10,064 nucleotides of DNA from positions 1 to 10,064 of the forward strand of contig DYHU01000132.1 of NCBI GenBank assembly GCA_020724025.1. The letters run 5' to 3'. Below the pieces are notes generated by a model. The model was not told where the DNA came from. It did no database searches and saw only the letters and a list, made by a program, of their open reading frames with translations. Source of the stretch: Syntrophorhabdus sp. Its GTDB lineage: Bacteria; Desulfobacterota; BSN033; UBA1163. The position numbers and the translations under genes are program-made. Shown piece by piece: positions 6,893 through 10,064 of this stretch (the first letter of the stretch is position 1; each line of letters starts with the position of its first letter).

Positions 6893-6898
6893 ACTTGA

Positions 6899-6904
6899 CT
6901 CCTT
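6899..6904 (-). promoter_or_regulatory. Shine-Dalgarno site deciding the ppsA start
   Basis: AAGGAG on the minus strand, six bases before the ATG at 6892-6890. This favours the 827-residue protein beginning MGNGPYVLWFDE over the longer in-frame start at 6952. Confidence 0.85.
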
Positions 6905-6923
6905 GAAGTTCGTTTTGAATATC

Positions 6924-6952
6924 AATTTATCTGAACCCCTCCTCCTTGTCAA
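6924..6952 (-). promoter_or_regulatory. Sigma70-type promoter of ppsA
   Basis: On the minus strand the perfect -35 hexamer TTGACA (6952-6947) is followed by a 17-bp spacer and the -10-like hexamer TAAATT (6929-6924, four of six matches to TATAAT). Transcription would begin near 6917 and leave a leader of about 25 nt containing the Shine-Dalgarno site. The spacing is optimal and the position fits the chosen start codon. Confidence 0.65.
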
Positions 6953-6959
6953 GACAGAT

Positions 6960-6977
6960 GTCCGGACCTGTCCGGAC
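6960..6977. promoter_or_regulatory. Tandem GTCCGGAC palindromes, candidate operator
   Basis: Two identical 8-bp perfect palindromes, GTCCGGAC at 6960-6967 and 6970-6977, have centres 10 bp apart, one helical turn, so two protein dimers could bind the same face. They lie seven bases upstream of the ppsA -35 box and between it and the candidate ppdK promoter. No regulator gene is in the window, so the binding protein is unknown. Confidence 0.5.
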
Positions 6978-6988
6978 CTCAGGCAGGA

Positions 6989-7017
6989 TTGATTTTTCAG
7001 CTAAATAAAATTAATAT
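6989..7017 (+). promoter_or_regulatory. Candidate ppdK promoter
   Basis: TTGATT (6989-6994), a 17-bp AT-rich spacer, then TAATAT (7012-7017); each hexamer matches four of six consensus bases. It would give ppdK a leader of about 225 nt containing the long palindrome. It is weaker than the ppsA promoter, and other start points nearer the gene are possible. Confidence 0.3.
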
Positions 7018-7029
7018 AGATGACGATAA

Positions 7030-7190
7030 GATAGAAAATAAATGGCAGGGGTCAAAAGGTAAAGGTTAAGACGCCCGTTTCGTCATTCGGTTACGTTGTT
7101 GGTCTTAAGAACTTGACGTAACCCTTTAACGCTAAACGATACGGGCTTCGTAACCGTAACCTTAACCCAAAACCCCTGACTATTTTCATC
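7030..7190. repeat. Long imperfect palindrome in the ppsA-ppdK intergenic region
   Basis: The segment is roughly self-complementary about the palindrome TCTTAAGA (7103-7110). Moving outward, GGTTACGT pairs with ACGTAACC, CCCGTTTCG with CGATACGGG, AAGGTT with AACCTT, CAGGGGT with ACCCCTG, and GATAGAAAATA with TATTTTCATC. The right arm is about 11 bases longer and holds an extra GTTACG-type unit. There is no ORF and no T-tract. It may be a miniature mobile element or a structured leader of ppdK; the sequence alone does not decide. Together with the two promoters and the tandem palindromes it accounts for most of the 357-bp gap; 7191-7249 holds only the ppdK ribosome-binding region. Confidence 0.6.
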
Positions 7191-7249
7191 GTTCGAGGGT
7201 GGCCTAACATCCATAGGAAATTACTAAGGCAAGGGGGATCAAAAAAACC

Positions 7250-10064
7250 ATGAAATATGTCTATCTCTTTGAAGAAGCAGATGGTCAGAATAAGAAACTC
7301 TTCGGAGGGAAGGGAGCGGGGCTGGCTGAAATGACCCGCATGGGCCTTTCTGTGCCGCCCGGTTTCATCGTCACCACCGAAGCCTGTATCCAGTACTACG
7401 GAGACAAAAAGAGGCTCCCAAAAGGTCTCATGGAAGAAGTCCAGAAAAATCTGAAGAAGGTTGAAGAAAAAGCGCAGAAGATCTTCGGAAGTCCTCAGAA
7501 TCCCCTCTTCTTCTCCGTCCGGTCGGGCGCCGCCCTCTCCATGCCCGGAATGATGGACACCATCCTCAATCTTGGGTTAAACGACGAGACCATCGAAGGA
7601 CTCATCCAGATCACTTCCGATGGAAGATTTGCCTTCGATGCCTATCGGAGATTCATCCAGCTCTTTGGAAAAATTGCCCTGGGCCTGGACGAAAAGGAAT
7701 TCGATCACATCCTGAACAGGACAAAAGAGAAGGTCAAGGCGGTCGATGATACCGACCTCGACGCGGACCATCTCAAAGATATCTGTGAACAATACTTGAC
7801 CCTGGTCAGGAAAGAGACGGGTTCTCCTTTCCCCGAAGATCCGATGGTTCAATTGAAATTGGCCATTGAGGCGGTCTTCCGGTCCTGGATGGGAAAGAGG
7901 GCTGTTGATTACCGGAGGGAATTCAATGTCACCCCGGAAATGGCCAATGGGACAGCGGTCAATATCTGCACCATGGTCTTCGGAAATATGGGCTTCGACT
8001 CTGCCACGGGTGTGGCCTTTACAAGAGATCCCGGAACCGGGGAAAACATCCTCTATGGCGAATATCTCGTCAATGCGCAGGGTGAGGATGTGGTGGCCGG
8101 CATCAGGACGCCCAAGCCCATTCAGGAGATGAAGAAGGAGATGCCCAGGATTTACCGGGAGCTGGAGCGGGTGAGAAAGATCCTCGAAGAACATTTTCAT
8201 GAGGTTCAGGATTTCGAATTCACCGTGGAGAAGGGAATCCTCTACATCCTCCAGACCCGCAATGGAAAGATGAATGCCCAGGCCATCGTCCGGACTTCCA
8301 GGGAGATGGTGGCCGAAAAGATGATTAACAAAGAGAAGGCGGTCCTGAGATTGAAACCGTCTGAGCTGGAACAACTTCTCCACAAACGGATCGATCCGAA
8401 TTTTAAGGGGAAACCGATCGTTACCGGACTTCCTGCCTCTCCAGGAGCCTCATCCGGCAAGGCCATCTTCGATGCCGATGAGGCTGAGAGAGTGGGAAAG
8501 CTCGGTCATAAAGTCATCCTTGTCCGTGAAGAGACGAAACCGGAGGATATCCATGGATTCTTCGCCTCTCAGGGAATCCTGACCAGCCGGGGCGGAAAGA
8601 CCTCCCATGCCGCGGTCGTGGCCAGAGGAATGGGAAAACCCTGCGTCTCAGGATGTGAGTCACTCCGCATCGATCCAAAAACAAGAGAGGCAATGGTGGG
8701 GAATATCCGCGTCAAGGAGGGGGATTTCATTACGATCGATGGCTCCAGAGGCGAGGTCTATCTGGGAGAAGTGCCCACCGTTGATCCGGAGATCAGCAAG
8801 GACCTCCTCACGATTCTGGGCTGGGCGGATGAGGTCAGGACGATGGGGGTCCGGGCCAATGCCGATACACCCGAATCAGCCGCAAAGGCGAGGCAACTGG
8901 GTGCGGCAGGAATCGGTCTCTGCCGGACGGAGAGGATGTTCAATGCGGTTGACCGGCTTCCCATCGTTCGTGAGATGATCCTGGCGAGCTCAAAGGAGAA
9001 AAGGGCGGAGGCCATTGCCAGACTCCTTCCTTCGCAGAAGAGCGATTTTAAAGAAATCTTGAGGGCCATGAAAGGATTCCCGGTGACGATTCGACTCCTC
9101 GACCCGCCCCTTCACGAATTTCTTCCCTCTGCGGAAGAGTTAGCCTCGGAGTTGAGAAATCTGAAAAACCTTGAGTTAGCCCTCGACTCGATGGAGAACA
9201 TCTCCGAGGCGATGAAGTATCTCGACACCACGTCCAGGGAATCTCTAAAACTTCTCGAGCATGTGGCCACGGATATCGTCGAGATCAAGGAGAAGAAGCT
9301 CGATAAGAAACTGATCCGTAAACAACAGGAGACCCTCCGGAAGGTGAAGGAGATGATGGAGATCAACCCCATGCTCGGCCACCGGGGCGTGAGACTGGGC
9401 ATCACCTATCCTGAGATCTATAGGATGCAGATTCAGGCCATCATGGAGGCCGCCGCCGAGTTGACGAAAGAGGGAGTCGATATCCAGCCGGAGATCATGG
9501 TCCCTCAGGTCTGCACGGCCCAGGAGTTGAAATGGGTTTATGAGTTGGTAAAAAAGGTCCAGCGGGAAGTCGAAAAAGAGTACGGGGTGAAGATCCAGTT
9601 CAAATTCGGGACGATGATCGAGGTGGTCAGGGCCTGCATGAGGGCAGGAAGGCTTGCGGAGGCAGCAGACTTCTTCTCCTTTGGAACGAATGACCTCACC
9701 CAGGCGACCTTTTCCTTCTCAAGGGAGGATGCGGAGAACAAATTCCTTCCCCTCTATAATCAGCGAAAGATCCTCCACGACAACCCCTTTGAAGTATTGG
9801 ATGTAAAAGGGGTGGGGAGATTGATGATGATCACCATCGAATGGGGAAGAAGGACAAAACCTGATCTGAAGATTGGGATCTGCGGTGAACACGGCGGTCA
9901 TCCCGAATCGGTTGAGTTCTGCCACTCCATCGGCCTTTCCTATGTCAGCTGTTCGGTGCCACGGCTCCCGATTGCTCGTTTAGCCGCTGCCCACGCCAAA
10001 CTGAAGGAAAATGAGAAGAAACCACTTCAGAAATACGACCCCGACTACCCCAGCGTCTTTTTTT
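7250..10064 (+). CDS. ppdK: Pyruvate, phosphate dikinase (3' end outside window)
   Basis: PPDK (EC 2.7.9.1) interconverts pyruvate, ATP and phosphate with PEP, AMP and pyrophosphate. The frame is open from ATG 7250 through 938 codons to the window edge; AGGGGGA at 7232-7238 is a Shine-Dalgarno site at rather long spacing. Motifs in order: GGKGAGLAEM (19-28); the nucleotide-site RSGAALSMPGMMDT with R91; the phosphohistidine GGKTSHAAVVARGMGKP with His453; CRTERMF with R559; RLLDPPLHEF with R615; GTMIEVVRA with E791; FGTNDLTQ with N814; and GICGEHGGHP with Cys878. Against the recalled numbering of the Clostridium symbiosum enzyme (H455, R561, R617, E745, N768, C831), an insertion of about 48 residues lies between R615 and E791. 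It sits within 622-706, is rich in Lys and Glu and is probably helical. The usual end, VPIARLAAA-like (PIARLAAAHAKLK), has been passed, so only a few codons are missing. Confidence 0.96.
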   Translation, partial: MKYVYLFEEADGQNKKLFGGKGAGLAEMTRMGLSVPPGFIVTTEACIQYYGDKKRLPKGLMEEVQKNLKKVEEKAQKIFGSPQNPLFFSVRSGAALSMPGMMDTILNLGLNDETIEGLIQITSDGRFAFDAYRRFIQLFGKIALGLDEKEFDHILNRTKEKVKAVDDTDLDADHLKDICEQYLTLVRKETGSPFPEDPMVQLKLAIEAVFRSWMGKRAVDYRREFNVTPEMANGTAVNICTMVFGNMGFDSATGVAFTRDPGTGENILYGEYLVNAQGEDVVAGIRTPKPIQEMKKEMPRIYRELERVRKILEEHFHEVQDFEFTVEKGILYILQTRNGKMNAQAIVRTSREMVAEKMINKEKAVLRLKPSELEQLLHKRIDPNFKGKPIVTGLPASPGASSGKAIFDADEAERVGKLGHKVILVREETKPEDIHGFFASQGILTSRGGKTSHAAVVARGMGKPCVSGCESLRIDPKTREAMVGNIRVKEGDFITIDGSRGEVYLGEVPTVDPEISKDLLTILGWADEVRTMGVRANADTPESAAKARQLGAAGIGLCRTERMFNAVDRLPIVREMILASSKEKRAEAIARLLPSQKSDFKEILRAMKGFPVTIRLLDPPLHEFLPSAEELASELRNLKNLELALDSMENISEAMKYLDTTSRESLKLLEHVATDIVEIKEKKLDKKLIRKQQETLRKVKEMMEINPMLGHRGVRLGITYPEIYRMQIQAIMEAAAELTKEGVDIQPEIMVPQVCTAQELKWVYELVKKVQREVEKEYGVKIQFKFGTMIEVVRACMRAGRLAEAADFFSFGTNDLTQATFSFSREDAENKFLPLYNQRKILHDNPFEVLDVKGVGRLMMITIEWGRRTKPDLKIGICGEHGGHPESVEFCHSIGLSYVSCSVPRLPIARLAAAHAKLKENEKKPLQKYDPDYPSVFF

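Noticed and set aside
6893..6952. A 20-residue N-terminal extension of PEP synthase
   Set aside because: The upstream ATG lies on the promoter -35 box and lacks a Shine-Dalgarno site, whereas the ATG at 6892 has AAGGAG at ideal spacing and starts where the family usually starts.
7030..7190. A known riboswitch or T-box leader for ppdK
   Set aside because: No familiar riboswitch core is recognisable and there is no terminator with a T-run. The structure is a simple long palindrome, which fits a repeat element as well.
7577..8383. A minus-strand ORF of 268 codons
   Set aside because: It is antisense to ppdK, whose frame carries all catalytic motifs through this region. The shadow ORF is explained by the codon bias of the real gene.

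Overview
The window holds seven protein-coding genes of a bacterium with roughly balanced base composition. The style resembles an anaerobic, Desulfobacterota-like or other deep-branching Gram-negative lineage. This is inferred from the gene set (adenine deaminase, QueH, and both PEP synthase and pyruvate phosphate dikinase) and from the many dispersed palindromic repeats between genes. No rRNA, tRNA or CRISPR array is visible, so the taxonomy is only a guess.

Layout. On the + strand, positions 3-1232 are the 3' two-thirds of an adenine deaminase gene (ade) whose start lies outside the window. A repeat-rich gap follows, then a complete M20-family metallohydrolase (1438-2754). Positions 2762-2931 form a MITE-like inverted-repeat element. 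Next come two minus-strand genes: a small two-helix membrane protein of the DUF2905 type (2935-3156), and upstream of it an epoxyqueuosine reductase gene, queH. The 3' end of queH is fused in frame to a four-helix-bundle (23S rRNA intervening-sequence protein type) domain (3242-4168). The fused part is bracketed by inverted repeats and looks like a small inserted cassette. Positions 4176-4357 carry two GC-rich hairpins between 18-bp imperfect direct repeats.

The right half is a divergent pair of PEP-forming enzymes. PEP synthase (ppsA) reads leftward (4409-6892). Pyruvate phosphate dikinase (ppdK) reads rightward from 7250 and leaves the window still open at 10064. The 357 bp between their starts hold a good sigma70-type promoter for ppsA, a weaker candidate promoter for ppdK, a tandem pair of GTCCGGAC palindromes between the two, and a ~160-bp imperfect palindrome in the presumed ppdK leader. 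Both enzymes convert pyruvate to PEP with different phosphate balances, so the shared region may set the direction of flux at the pyruvate/PEP node.

The most notable points are the queH/four-helix-bundle fusion with its inverted repeats, the possible shared operator between ppsA and ppdK, an approximately 48-residue insertion in the PPDK, and a different palindromic repeat in almost every intergenic gap.
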